Shown: positions 26,371 to 35,775, counted from the stretch's first letter. The stretch: 54,631 nucleotides of DNA from Lachnospiraceae bacterium UBA7026 (GCA_002494165.1 DLBH01000027.1:1-54631); one strand, 5' to 3'. Numbers and translations are program-made. Notes: generated from the sequence alone by a model not told the origin.

Positions 26371-27672
26371 TTAGTCCATCTTATTGAATACATCCACATC
26401 CAGGTCCTTGTTCTGGTAGGCTACGATAGTAGTACATACCGCGTCACCGGTGATATTGACTGCCGTTCTCAGCATATCAAGGATACGGTCAATACCCATA
26501 ATCAACATGATTCCTTCCACAGGAAGCCCGACTGCCGTAAATACCATGGACAAGGTTACCAGGCCAACCGACGGAATACCGGCCGTACCAATGGAGGCCA
26601 GGGTTGCTGTGGCGATTACAGTAAGATAGCCCTGCAGTCCCAGATTCATGCCATAGGCCTGGGCCGCGAATACAACGGCAACACCCTGCATGATGGAGGT
26701 ACCATCCATGTTGATGGTGGCTCCAAGAGGTATAGTAAAGGACGCGATCTTTCTGGACACACCAATCTTCTCCTCCAAAGTCTCGATATTCAACGGTATG
26801 GTCGCATTGGATGTCGATGTGGAGAAGGCAAAGGCCATAACCGGGAAGAACTTTTTAAGGAACTTGACCGGATTCAGTCTGGTAAATACAAAGAGCAGGA
26901 TCATGTAGATGATGAAACACTGGATAGCAAGGCCCAGTACTACACTGAACATGTATTTGAGCAGAGGCACGAAGGCATCGAAGCCCAAGTTGGCAAAGGT
27001 TCTGGCAATCATGCAGAATACGCCGATCGGAGCCAGGTTCATGATCAGGTTGGTCATCTCCATCATCAGCTCATTGAGCTGCTGGAAAAGGTTGTTGATC
27101 AGCTCAGCCCGCTCTCCCATCTTGGCCAGGAGAACACCCACAACCAGGGCGAAGAGGATAATCTGGAGCATGGTGCCCTCTGCCAGGGAGTGAATAGGGT
27201 TCTCAGGGATAATATCCAGGATGGTGTCCACTACGGAGGTGCTTTCTGCCGTCATAACCTCCTGGGTCTGAATAGAGGACATATCCAGTCCTATACCAGG
27301 CCGGATCAGGGTCGCCACACAAATGGCGATGGTTACAGCCACTGCTGTAGTGAAGAGGTAGAACATAATTGTTTTTCCACCCACCTTACCCAGAGCCTTG
27401 GTATCACCGATAGAGGCGGCACCACAGACCAGGGAGCAGAATACCAGGGGAACAACCAGCATCTTCATCAGCCGGATAAAGCCATTACCGACAACATAGA
27501 AAATACCTTCCACAAAAATCGTGTCACGCACATAACCATGAGGAATAAAGAGATTAAAGACCACACCAAGAATCAGACCGCCGATCAGGCCGATGAATAT
27601 TTTGGTGGTCAGGCCCATCTTTTTTTTCTTTTTAACGCCGGTATCCATGGGATCCATATTACTGTTACCCAT
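26371..27672 (-). CDS. Dicarboxylate/amino acid:cation symporter (DAACS family)
   Basis: Sodium- or proton-coupled uptake of glutamate, aspartate, serine or C4-dicarboxylates. The 433 residues have eight or so membrane segments. DAACS signatures include STSNATIPLNIETLEEKIGVSRKIASFTIPLGATINMDGTSIMQGVAVVFAAQ (re-entrant loop HP1/TM7 NMDGT) and MLIMGIDRILDMLRTAVNITGDAVCTTIVA near the end. The start ATG at 27672 overlaps the upstream stop as TGATG, which implies translational coupling to the reductase gene. GGAGGGGG lies 7-12 nt upstream. Confidence 0.93.
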   Translation of the reverse strand: MGNSNMDPMDTGVKKKKKMGLTTKIFIGLIGGLILGVVFNLFIPHGYVRDTIFVEGIFYVVGNGFIRLMKMLVVPLVFCSLVCGAASIGDTKALGKVGGKTIMFYLFTTAVAVTIAICVATLIRPGIGLDMSSIQTQEVMTAESTSVVDTILDIIPENPIHSLAEGTMLQIILFALVVGVLLAKMGERAELINNLFQQLNELMMEMTNLIMNLAPIGVFCMIARTFANLGFDAFVPLLKYMFSVVLGLAIQCFIIYMILLFVFTRLNPVKFLKKFFPVMAFAFSTSTSNATIPLNIETLEEKIGVSRKIASFTIPLGATINMDGTSIMQGVAVVFAAQAYGMNLGLQGYLTVIATATLASIGTAGIPSVGLVTLSMVFTAVGLPVEGIMLIMGIDRILDMLRTAVNITGDAVCTTIVAYQNKDLDVDVFNKMD

Positions 27673-28541
27673 CAATTTCCCCCTCCTTTCTCTCTATCTA
27701 CAAACTCTTTAAGGGCGTCATTCCAAGGCTTCATCTCATAGACCCCTGTCATTTTTATCATCAGATTCTCAAGAATCGTGGAAACCACGGATTTCTCATC
27801 CCCGATACAGACACCGACGGCCAGATTGGGATCATATCCATGGAGCTCCAGGATTGCCCTGGCAAACTCTCTTCTGGTGCAGGCTCCCTCGCAGGCTGCA
27901 TGGAAAAGACCGTATTCATTGGAATCTAAAACCCGGAAGAAAAAGCGAGCCAGCTCAATAGCGCTGGTTGGGGTTCCTATGACATTGATGGGAACCTCAA
28001 AGACTTCTCCCTTTTTGCCATGTTCAAGGACTTCATAATAAAAATCCGTCCGGTTCTCATCCTCACTCTTTGACAGGCCATACAACCAGGAACTGCGGAT
28101 GATCAGATGTTTGGGATTTAATTCCCTGACAAAATTCTCTCCGGCAAGTTTGGACTGGCCATACACCGTATTCGGTGTAGGCAGGTCAAATTCATTCTTA
28201 GCCCGGTAACTGATCCCTGAAAAGACATCATCCGTAGAAAAATGAATCAGCTTGGCATTCTTGCTGCGGGTCGCTATGGCAAGATTGCGGGCACCGAGGG
28301 CATTAACCTTGAAGGCCTCCACCCGGTTCTCTTCACAGAAATCCCTGCTGGAAACACTGGCACAGTTTATGACAGTGAACGGCCTGTAGGTATCAATGGC
28401 ATGTTCTACCGCATCAATGTCAGTGATATCAACATCCTTGTCTGTATCCACAATCTTATAGTCCGTATTCCGTCTCAATATATTCAGCAAGGCGGTACCA
28501 ACTCTTCCTTCACTTCCTGTAAGCCATATTGAACTTTTCAT
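27672..28541 (-). CDS. RmlD-like NAD(P)-dependent sugar reductase
   Basis: The 289-residue extended SDR resembles dTDP-4-dehydrorhamnose reductase: Rossmann start SSIWLTGSEGRVGTALLNIL, DVDITDIDAVEHAIDTYRPFTVINCASV, LIHFSTDDVFSG, TVYGQSKLAGENFVRE with Tyr-x3-Lys, and RSSWLYG. The other rhamnose genes rmlA, rmlB and rmlC are not in the window. It is coupled to the symporter gene instead, so a role outside rhamnose synthesis is possible. The ATG at 28541 has GGAGGG 7 nt upstream. Confidence 0.82.
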   Translation of the reverse strand: MKSSIWLTGSEGRVGTALLNILRRNTDYKIVDTDKDVDITDIDAVEHAIDTYRPFTVINCASVSSRDFCEENRVEAFKVNALGARNLAIATRSKNAKLIHFSTDDVFSGISYRAKNEFDLPTPNTVYGQSKLAGENFVRELNPKHLIIRSSWLYGLSKSEDENRTDFYYEVLEHGKKGEVFEVPINVIGTPTSAIELARFFFRVLDSNEYGLFHAACEGACTRREFARAILELHGYDPNLAVGVCIGDEKSVVSTILENLMIKMTGVYEMKPWNDALKEFVDREKGGGN

Positions 28542-28873
28542 CACATATCCCTCCCAACAAAAAAATTCAACGTTCACTCAAAAAACTACATACTTCTCCA
28601 TCAATATACCTAAAACCCATCGGTTATAGAGTGCATATGTGTTTAAATTATACTATACAATTAGCTCTATTTCTATGATTTATCATGCAAATTAAAGGAT
28701 TTTTACAGACTTTCCAATTAAAAGGTCCCTTCCGGAGCCAGGCCTTTCATGAGGCCGGCCCGGAAGGGACCTTATTCTTCACCGCATTGCGGTTTATCAT
28801 TATATTTTCAGGGTAGGATTTCCTGTCAGGATATGGTCCTGTCAGTACTCTTCCCTGTCAGCATCTGAGCCTG
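28542..28873. other. Spacer between the opp operon end and the reductase operon
   Basis: This 332-bp stretch holds the leader of the RmlD-like operon with a TATAAT at about 28652-28657 (minus strand), the opp terminator and a 16-bp tandem array at its right end. No gene was recognised. Confidence 0.6.
28722..28773 (-). terminator. Terminator of the opp operon
   Basis: AAGGTCCCTTCCGG (28722-28735) pairs with CCGGAAGGGACCTT at its far side (to 28773) around an inner GGCC hairpin. On the minus strand TTAATT follows. Confidence 0.75.
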
Positions 28874-28889
28874 TCAGTACTCTTCCCTG
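28821..28889. repeat. 16-bp tandem array at the oppF stop codon
   Basis: Four exact 16-bp steps (starting 28821, 28837, 28853, 28869) share CCTGTCAG, with a partial fifth. The oppF stop codon (TCA at 28874-28876 on the plus strand) lies in the fourth unit and is copied in the others. Confidence 0.9.
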
Positions 28890-29818
28890 CTCCAGCGGTC
28901 GAATTCCTCGTCAGTACACTTGACATAATGGGTTCCATCCACATGGTGGTCCCAGCCCTTGGTATAATCCAGACCTGAAGTCTTGTAGTCATAGCTTAAG
29001 GACTTGCGCTGTTTCTCCAGAATAGGATTAGGCGTAGGAATGGCCGAAAGCAGGCTTCTGGTATAGGGGTGCATGGGCCTGGTAAATATCTCCTCCGTGG
29101 TTCCCGTCTCCAGCATGTGACCCAGGTGGAGAACACCGATCCTGTCGGAAATATATTTTACCATGGACAGGTCATGGGCGATAAAGAGATAGGCCGACCC
29201 GGTCTCCTCCTGGATATCCTTCATCAGATTCACCACCTGGGCCTGGATAGAAACATCCAGGGCCGAGATACACTCGTCGGCGATGATCAGTTTGGGATCC
29301 ATGATCAGGGCTCTGGCGATACCGACACGCTGGCGCTGCCCGCCGGAGAACTGGTGAGGATACCTGCTGTGGTGCTCGGGAGCAAGACCAACCTTCTTGA
29401 GGATCTTCTCAATCTTATCCTCTCTCTCGGCACTGGTCTTGTACATATGATGGATGTCCAAGCCCTCGCCGATGATATTACCGATGGTTTTCCTGGGATT
29501 CAGGGAAGCCATGGGGTCCTGGAAGATCATCTGCATCTTGACTCTCAGGTCAGACTCGGTCTGCCGGGACATCTTTCCACTGATATCCTGGCCGTCAAAT
29601 ATAATCTTTCCGGCGGTCGGGTTATAGAGGCGGATTACTGACCGGCCTATGGTGGACTTGCCGGAACCGGATTCCCCTACCAGGCCGTAGGTCTCTCCGG
29701 GATAGATTTTAAAGCTAACGTCATCGACAGCCTTGACGGTAAAGGTCCGGCTGACCGGAAAATACTGTTTCAGTCCCTCCACGGTAAGAAGGGGCTCCTG
29801 ATTATAATTCGCTGCCAT
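28874..29818 (-). CDS. oppF: Oligopeptide ABC transporter ATP-binding protein OppF
   Basis: Second ATPase of the peptide importer. The 314 residues include Walker [14 protein letters not shown]-loop MIFQDPMASLNPR, signature FSGGQRQRVGIARAL, Walker B LIIADECISALD (Cys in place of the usual Pro), switch His in IAHDLSMVKY, and the OppD/F C-terminal region HPYTRSLLSAIPTPNP. It overlaps oppD by 17 bp. Confidence 0.94.
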   Translation of the reverse strand: MAANYNQEPLLTVEGLKQYFPVSRTFTVKAVDDVSFKIYPGETYGLVGESGSGKSTIGRSVIRLYNPTAGKIIFDGQDISGKMSRQTESDLRVKMQMIFQDPMASLNPRKTIGNIIGEGLDIHHMYKTSAEREDKIEKILKKVGLAPEHHSRYPHQFSGGQRQRVGIARALIMDPKLIIADECISALDVSIQAQVVNLMKDIQEETGSAYLFIAHDLSMVKYISDRIGVLHLGHMLETGTTEEIFTRPMHPYTRSLLSAIPTPNPILEKQRKSLSYDYKTSGLDYTKGWDHHVDGTHYVKCTDEEFDRWSREEY

Positions 29819-30905
29819 AATCCTCTGCCTCCTTCTTCATTCTTGCAATCCTGTTCTTAAGCTCCTCGGGCATGTCCATCTTAGGTGCCCTGGGATCAAG
29901 AAGCCAGGTTGCCGCATAGTGGGTGTCTGTAATCTTAAACATAGGCGGATCTGCCTTGTCATCCACCAGCAGGGCATAACGGTTTCTGGCCGCGAAGGCA
30001 TCTCCCTCCGGCTCATGGAGCAGGTTGGGCGGTGAACCCGGTATGGTGTAAAGACGCTCATCATCGGTATCCAGGTCAGGCATGGCTGAGAGCAGACCCC
30101 AGGTATAGGGATGCTTGGGATCATAGTAGACCTCGTTAATCTTGCCGGTCTCCACAATCTTGCCGGCATACATGACATTGACATAGTCGGCCACCTTGGC
30201 CACTACGCCCAGGTCATGGGTAATATAGATAACAGAGATTCCTCTCTCCTTCTGTACCTTTTTGATCAGCTCCAGAATCTTAGCCTGGATGGTAACATCC
30301 AGGGCCGTGGTAGGCTCATCACAGATCAGAAGATCCGGGTCACAGGCCAGGGCTATGGCGATGACCACACGCTGGCGCATACCACCGGACAGCTGGTGGG
30401 GATAATTCTTCATCCTCTTTTCCGCATCCTCTATACCTACTTCTTTTAAGAGCTGGACTGCCTTTTTATAGGCTTCATCCTTAGGCGTCTTATAATGCCA
30501 GATCATGCCTTCCATGATCTGCTTGCCGATATTCATGGTGGGATCCAGAGAGGTCATGGGATCCTGGAAAACCATGGAGATTCTCCGTCCGTTGATATTC
30601 TTCCGGATCCACTTTTTATCCTTGGTAAGAATATCTACAGTCTCCTTCTGGCCGCTGTCTCCGGTGTAGGTAAACTCTATAGAGCCGCTGTTGACGATGG
30701 CATTGTTGGCCAGGATACCCATGGCCGCCTTCATGGTTACGGACTTACCGGAACCGGACTCTCCCACAACAGCCACGGTCTCACCCTTCATGACATCAAA
30801 GTTTATACCACGGATGGCGTGGACCGGTCCGGCCGTCGTCTTGAAAGTAATGTCGAGATTTTTGATATCAAGAATCTTTTCGTTATAATCTGTCATATCA
30901 GCCAC
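29802..30905 (-). CDS. oppD: Oligopeptide ABC transporter ATP-binding protein OppD
   Basis: First ATPase of the importer. The 367 residues have Walker [16 protein letters not shown]-loop [13 protein letters not shown], signature [15 protein letters not shown], Walker [15 protein letters not shown], switch [14 protein letters not shown], and the OppD-type tail [31 protein letters not shown]. Relatives carry an iron-sulfur-like cysteine motif here; it is not evident. It begins 1 nt after the oppC stop region. Confidence 0.94.
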   Translation of the reverse strand: MADMTDYNEKILDIKNLDITFKTTAGPVHAIRGINFDVMKGETVAVVGESGSGKSVTMKAAMGILANNAIVNSGSIEFTYTGDSGQKETVDILTKDKKWIRKNINGRRISMVFQDPMTSLDPTMNIGKQIMEGMIWHYKTPKDEAYKKAVQLLKEVGIEDAEKRMKNYPHQLSGGMRQRVVIAIALACDPDLLICDEPTTALDVTIQAKILELIKKVQKERGISVIYITHDLGVVAKVADYVNVMYAGKIVETGKINEVYYDPKHPYTWGLLSAMPDLDTDDERLYTIPGSPPNLLHEPEGDAFAARNRYALLVDDKADPPMFKITDTHYAATWLLDPRAPKMDMPEELKNRIARMKKEAEDYGSEL

Positions 30906-30906
30906 C

Positions 30907-31989
30907 TCACATTTCCTTCATCTTGGGATCAAGTGCTTCCCTGAGACCATCTGCCACCAGGTTGAAACTGAGCATCAGCAGTGCCATGACGATAATCGGC
31001 GACACAATCTGGTAAGGATGGGTAGTGAAGCTGTTAAAGCCATCGGAAATCAGGGAACCCAGAGAACACTCCGGTACAGGGATACCCAGACCTACAAAGG
31101 ACAGGAAGGCCTCTGTAAAGATGGCTGTAGGAATGGAGAACATTACCTGGGTAATGATAGGTCCGATGATATTGGGCAGGACTTCCTTGAAAATGATGAA
31201 GAAGCTGCCGGCGCCCAAAGTCCGGGAAGCCAGAACGAATTCCTGCTCCTTCAGCTTCAGCATCTCAGCCCGGGCAATCCGGCTCATGCCGACCCACTCG
31301 GTCAACATCAGTGCGATGATGATAGTCACCATACCCGGTTTCAACACCAGGAGCAGCAGGGTTACAATAACCAGCCTGGGTATGGAGTTGGCCACCTCCA
31401 GAAACCGCTGCATAAGCATATCGACCTTGCCTCCGAAATAACCGGAGATCAGACCGTAGCTCATACCGATGATCATGTCAATGATGGCTGCCACAACGGC
31501 GATAATCAGGGAGACACGGGCACCATGCCAGGTCCTGGTCCAGATATCACGGCCGAAGTTGTCGGAACCAAACCAGTAGTAGACATCGTCAAAGCCTTTT
31601 TCTTTGTAGTTATTAACCACCTTTATTCCGGTGGAGGTGTGCATCTTCTCATCTCCGTTGAAAATGCCCATATTCTCCAGACCCTGGACACGGGGAGCCA
31701 GGCTCTTCTGTTCCAGAATCTGTCCGGAGTAGCTGTAGGAATTCATATTGGGGCCCAGAATAGCCATGAAGGTAATGAAGAGAATCATGACAATTCCGAA
31801 AACCGCACTTTTTTTGTGGACGAAACGGATTACTACTTCCTTCCAGAAACTCTGGGAGGCGAAGTTGGTATCAATCTCAATCTCTCCGGCATTGTCCTTA
31901 AAGACAAAGTCTGTATCCACAGGAACATAATTATTCTTTGTCACTGCCAGGGCGGCGGCAGTATTTTCTTTTTTATGAAACATACTCAC
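30907..31989 (-). CDS. oppC: Oligopeptide ABC transporter permease OppC
   Basis: Inner membrane permease, 360 residues. After a 60-residue cytoplasmic start come the first membrane segment (AVFGIVMILFITFMAILGPNM), an extracytoplasmic loop WFGSDNFGRDIWTRTWHGARVSL typical of DppC/OppC, and the coupling EAA loop EWVGMSRIARAEMLKLKEQEFVLASRTLGA. The C-terminal NLVADGLREALDPKMKEM is the family end. Nine bp separate it from oppB. Confidence 0.94.
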   Translation of the reverse strand: MSMFHKKENTAAALAVTKNNYVPVDTDFVFKDNAGEIEIDTNFASQSFWKEVVIRFVHKKSAVFGIVMILFITFMAILGPNMNSYSYSGQILEQKSLAPRVQGLENMGIFNGDEKMHTSTGIKVVNNYKEKGFDDVYYWFGSDNFGRDIWTRTWHGARVSLIIAVVAAIIDMIIGMSYGLISGYFGGKVDMLMQRFLEVANSIPRLVIVTLLLLVLKPGMVTIIIALMLTEWVGMSRIARAEMLKLKEQEFVLASRTLGAGSFFIIFKEVLPNIIGPIITQVMFSIPTAIFTEAFLSFVGLGIPVPECSLGSLISDGFNSFTTHPYQIVSPIIVMALLMLSFNLVADGLREALDPKMKEM

Positions 31990-31998
31990 ACCACCTTC

Positions 31999-32934
31999 CT
32001 ATCCGTTGTCCTTGGCCAGGCGGATTCTCGGATCAATGATACCGTAGAGGATATCCACAACCAGCATAATTGCTATGTAGAGGGCAGAGTAAATGAAACT
32101 CAGGGATATGACCACATTGTAGTCATTGGACTGGATCGCATTTACCAGCAGGGATCCCACGCCGGGAATGGCAAAAATCTTCTCTACCACCAGGGACCCG
32201 GTCATCAGGTCGACAATCAGGGGGGCCAGGACGGTGATAATAGGGATCAAGGCATTCCTCAGGGCATGTCGGAAAATCAGGGACGCTCCCGAGATTCCTT
32301 TACTCTCTGCCAGAAGCATATACTCACTGCCCAGAACCTCCAGCATCTCCGTCCTGGTAAAACGGGCGATGGAAGCCATGGTAAACATGGACAGGGATAC
32401 ACTGGGCAAGACACTGGAATTCAATGCCTCCGCCGAATTATAAAGCATGGGGAAGACCTGCCATACATAGCCAAACTGGTAACTTAAGGCCAGAGCGAAC
32501 ACGTAGGAAGGCACCGACACGCCAATAACCGATATGATCGTACATATGGTATCCAGGATGGTATCATGCCTGAAGGCCGCGATCAGGCCCAGAATCAGAC
32601 CGATCACCGCACCGATGGCCACAGCGAAGCCACCGATGGCTATGGAAACAGGAAGTCTCGTCGCAATAAGCTGAGAAATCGGTGTATTTTTCGAAATATT
32701 GTAGCTCACGCCAAAGTCTCCGCGGAGCATATTGCCAACATAGCGGAAAAACTGGATAAATACTGGCTGGTCCAGTCCGTACTTGGCATAGAGGGCAGCT
32801 TTCTGGTCCGCATTCAGCTTCTCGTCATTGAAGGGGGATCCAGGCATGAGCTGCATCAGAATAAAGAGGACAAGCAATATGACCAGCAGGGTAAATATGG
32901 CTGTGATCACACGCTTTGCAACATATTTTTTCAC
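31999..32934 (-). CDS. oppB: Oligopeptide ABC transporter permease OppB
   Basis: Inner membrane permease, 311 residues, starting at GTG 32934 with AAGGAG upstream. It has the N-terminal helix KRVITAIFTLLVILLVLFILMQLMPGSPF, the loop FGVSYNISKNTPISQLI, the EAA loop ARFTRTEMLEVLGSEYMLLAESKGISGASLIFRHALRNALIP, and the DppB/OppB end DILYGIIDPRIRLAKDNG. It pairs with OppC. Confidence 0.94.
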   Translation of the reverse strand: MKKYVAKRVITAIFTLLVILLVLFILMQLMPGSPFNDEKLNADQKAALYAKYGLDQPVFIQFFRYVGNMLRGDFGVSYNISKNTPISQLIATRLPVSIAIGGFAVAIGAVIGLILGLIAAFRHDTILDTICTIISVIGVSVPSYVFALALSYQFGYVWQVFPMLYNSAEALNSSVLPSVSLSMFTMASIARFTRTEMLEVLGSEYMLLAESKGISGASLIFRHALRNALIPIITVLAPLIVDLMTGSLVVEKIFAIPGVGSLLVNAIQSNDYNVVISLSFIYSALYIAIMLVVDILYGIIDPRIRLAKDNG

Positions 32935-33020
32935 GGGTATTACTCCTTAAAAGTATAAGTGTTCATCTAGTCTGCAGGGAGCCGGGGCCGCCCGGCAGCC
33001 TGCCCTGTAAAATCCGGACT

Positions 33021-33169
33021 CCCTGGGATCATCCAGGGAAAATGTGAGCCGCACAAGGCAGCATAAACCATCGTACGGCTCACGTTAAGCTTCTGTCTAA
33101 TTTTAAAAGCGGGAGCTATGGTCAGCTCCGGCCCTGTCCGGTCATAGAACCGGTCCGGCCTTCCTTAAA
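33021..33169 (-). other. Row of stem-loops between oppA and oppB
   Basis: At least three hairpins stand in line: CCCTGG / CCAGGG (33021-33038), GTGAGCCG / CGGCTCAC (33044-33083), and a GGCC...ACCGG / CCGGT...GGCC hairpin (about 33132-33163). None has a proper T-run, so they look like mRNA stabilisers or attenuators that let oppA be made in excess over the membrane parts. Confidence 0.6.
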
Positions 33170-33184
33170 AACCGTCAGCTGAAA

Positions 33185-34861
33185 TTACTCAGACTTAACT
33201 GCGTTCTTAAATACACGGTTAAGGGCAACAGGATGGAATTCGATTCCGGTTACCTTCGGGGAAATCATCTCTGCGTTACACTGGGTGTAAAGCGGGAAGA
33301 TCACTGCTTCATTCATGACAATCTGCTCTGCGTCATAGAGACTTGTCCATCTCTTCTCAGCATCGAGAGCCAGCTCGCCTGTGGTACAGTCTGCGATGAT
33401 CTTATCGTAGTCTGCATTGGTCCAGAGACCGTAGTTGTTATTATTGTCAGTTACCCACATACCAAGATAGGTCATAGGATCTGCGTAGTCCGGTCCCCAG
33501 CGGGTAAGACCAAGCTGGTAGTTACCGTCTTCCATATCCTTAACTCTCTGCTTCTTGGGCTCTGTCTTCAGATTAACTGTAAGGCCGGGAAGAGTGGTCT
33601 CCCACTGCTCTTTCAGAACCTGGGCAACCTTCTTAGGAGCGTCATCATCGTCTACGATCATCTCAATCTCCAGCTTGTCTGTGCCTAACTCTTTAAGACC
33701 AGCGTTCCAGAACTCAACAGCCTTGTCTGCGTCAAAAGCACATACGTCAGAGAACTTGGTCTGGTCTGCGGAGAAGTCAGATCCGTCGGGACCTGTAGCG
33801 AAGTCCATAGGAACTGCCGTGTAAGTAGGAGCGGAACCGTCCTTGAGAACGTCCTGTGTGATAGCGTCACGGTTGATGGCCATGGTCATAGCCATACGGA
33901 TATTCAGGTTGTCAAACTCTTTCACCTTTGCGATGTTGGGGCTTACATACCAGAGGTAACCTGCACCGATTGCCCTGAAGGCCTCGTCGCCTTCAACCTG
34001 GTCTACCTGGTCACCATTGATGAGGGTTGTATCAAGGGCGCCTGTCTGGTAGTTCATCAGAGCCTGCTGGGAATCCTGGATTACCTGGTAGTTTAATCCG
34101 GCAAGCTGAACCCTGTCAGCATCCCAGTAGTCAGCGTTCTTGGTGAGATGGAAGGCTGTTGCGGCCGGCTGATAGTCATCCATTACGAAAGCTCCGTTGG
34201 AAAGAACAGTGTCAGGGCTGGTTCCGAAGGAATCACCTACGCTGTTGAAGAACTCTTCGTTAACGGGATAGAAGGTCGGGAAGTACATCAGGCTGAGGAA
34301 ATAGCTGACCGGTACGTTCAACTCAACCTTTAAGGTCTTGTCGTCCACTGCTGTGGCACCAAGCTCGCTCTTATCCTTCTCTCCTGCGATGATTGCTTCG
34401 GCGTTCTTAATCTGGCCGATATCGCTCATCATGTAGGAATACTCAGATGCTACTGCCGGGTCAACGGCTCTCTGCCATGCGAATACGAAGTCCGCTGCTG
34501 TGACAGGTGTTCCGTTACTCCACTTTGCGTCTCTGAGATGGAAGGTATAGGTAAGACCATCCTCAGATACTTCATAGGACTCAGCGATCGCTTCAACAGG
34601 CGTACCATCTTCTGCCATCTGCATAAGACCATCTGTATAGTCTGCGATTACCTCGAAAGATGTACCGTCTGTAGCCTGCTGGGGGTCAAGAGACTGTACA
34701 GGTGTTTCCAGCATGACATTCAAGTCACTGCCACTTACCTCGGCAGTTGCTTCTCCTTCAGCGCCGGTAGATGTCTCTGGTGCAGAACTTCCTCCTCCAC
34801 AGCCAGCCATGCCAACTACCATAGCTGCGGCCAAAGCCACTGCTAAAATCTTCTTTTTCAT
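33185..34861 (-). CDS. oppA: Oligopeptide-binding lipoprotein OppA
   Basis: Extracytoplasmic peptide receptor of the importer, 558 residues, family 5 solute-binding fold. A signal peptide ends with lipobox MAGC (Cys21), followed by a Ser/Gly/Glu linker. Family motifs include SLDPQQATDGTSFEVIADYTDGLMQ, YTFHLRDAKWSNGTPVTAADFVFAWQR, NIRMAMTMAINRDAITQDVL and PDYADPMTYLGMW. GAGGAGG stands before the ATG. It is the first gene of the operon, set off from oppB by 250 bp. Confidence 0.95.
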   Translation of the reverse strand: MKKKILAVALAAAMVVGMAGCGGGSSAPETSTGAEGEATAEVSGSDLNVMLETPVQSLDPQQATDGTSFEVIADYTDGLMQMAEDGTPVEAIAESYEVSEDGLTYTFHLRDAKWSNGTPVTAADFVFAWQRAVDPAVASEYSYMMSDIGQIKNAEAIIAGEKDKSELGATAVDDKTLKVELNVPVSYFLSLMYFPTFYPVNEEFFNSVGDSFGTSPDTVLSNGAFVMDDYQPAATAFHLTKNADYWDADRVQLAGLNYQVIQDSQQALMNYQTGALDTTLINGDQVDQVEGDEAFRAIGAGYLWYVSPNIAKVKEFDNLNIRMAMTMAINRDAITQDVLKDGSAPTYTAVPMDFATGPDGSDFSADQTKFSDVCAFDADKAVEFWNAGLKELGTDKLEIEMIVDDDDAPKKVAQVLKEQWETTLPGLTVNLKTEPKKQRVKDMEDGNYQLGLTRWGPDYADPMTYLGMWVTDNNNNYGLWTNADYDKIIADCTTGELALDAEKRWTSLYDAEQIVMNEAVIFPLYTQCNAEMISPKVTGIEFHPVALNRVFKNAVKSE

Positions 34862-34910
34862 TTCAGTTCCTCCTCATTAATTTATTTGGGTAAAGTCTTT
34901 CCCTTTCAAT

Positions 34911-34939
34911 AATATACCATTACAGGTAGGTAAAAACAA
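34911..34939 (-). promoter_or_regulatory. Candidate promoter of the opp operon
   Basis: TTGTTT (34934-34939), 17-bp spacer and TATATT (34911-34916) on the minus strand, about 50 bp before the oppA ATG. Confidence 0.55.
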
Positions 34940-35106
34940 GGAACTGCTTGGCAAATATGTGCTATTTTCCTGTGTTTTTTTTACATTTTCCCTAAATAAA
35001 AGGTGAATATAATGTCTCCTGCCAACAATAGTGACAAAAAACATAAAAACATAGCTTTCCGCTTCTATTTAATCTTTTCAGGTTTGTTCTCTTCCTGAAT
35101 GAGTGG

Positions 35107-35511
35107 TCAACGGACCTGGTAGCCCTGGAAACTGAGGGAAGACTCCAGCTCCTGGACATCCTCCGTATGGAAAATGATCACCGGCCGGGCCGTCTCCCGG
35201 TCAAAGGACAGGTAGATGTAATCCACACTGATGCAGCTGAACTCGATGGCCTGGAGCAGCTTGTTAAGCTGACCCACCTCATCGGTGATCTCCACGCCGA
35301 TCACATCCGTAAGCCTGCAGATCCATCCATCCTCCTTGAGGGCCTCATAGGCCTTCTCCGGCTCTGTCACAATCATACGGACGATACCGTACTCGGCACT
35401 GTCATTGGTTACCGAGCCCAGAATATTAATCCCCTCTCTGGCAAGGATCCCGGTCAGCTTTGTCATGGTTCCTCTTTTATTTTCCGCGAAAATAGATAAC
35501 TGCTTTAGCAT
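35107..35511 (-). CDS. Tandem ACT domain protein
   Basis: The 134-residue protein consists of two ACT domains: MLKQLSIFAENKRGTMTKLTGILAREGINILGSVTNDSAEYGIVRMIV (first) and ITDEVGQLNKLLQAIEFSCISVDYIYLSFD (second). Stand-alone double-ACT proteins bind amino acids and often accompany phenylacetate-CoA ligase genes, but here no such gene is adjacent. The start has GGAAGGAA upstream, and the region just beyond is a five-copy 17-bp repeat. The ligand is unknown. Confidence 0.85.
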   Translation of the reverse strand: MLKQLSIFAENKRGTMTKLTGILAREGINILGSVTNDSAEYGIVRMIVTEPEKAYEALKEDGWICRLTDVIGVEITDEVGQLNKLLQAIEFSCISVDYIYLSFDRETARPVIIFHTEDVQELESSLSFQGYQVR

Positions 35512-35529
35512 AGTATTTTTCCTTCCTTA

Positions 35530-35614
35530 TCTCAATAGATACTCAATCTCAATAGATGCTCAATCTCAACAGATGCTCAATCTCAACAGATACTCAATCT
35601 TAATAGATACTCAA
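35530..35614. repeat. Five exact-length tandem copies of a 17-bp unit
   Basis: Units start at 35530, 35547, 35564, 35581 and 35598. The consensus on the plus strand is TCTCAAYAGATRCTCAA with at most two changes per copy. The array begins 19 bp before the ACT gene start, in its presumed 5' leader or promoter. Confidence 0.95.
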
Positions 35615-35775
35615 CGGATATCCCGATGGATGTCCGGATCAATGACCAGGCACGAATGAAGCTTCGCTGCGGGGTCGTCATTTTCTCATATAGCAAATCT
35701 CTGCAATTATATCATAAAAAAACAGTCACAGAAAGAACTATATATCCACATTTATTCCTGGGGCTTTTAGGGAAA

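Noticed and set aside
31018..32487. 489-codon open frame on the plus strand opposite oppC and oppB
   Set aside because: It is antisense to two clear permease genes, is rich in His/Gln/Gly as expected of a complement frame, has no family motif and no ribosome site.
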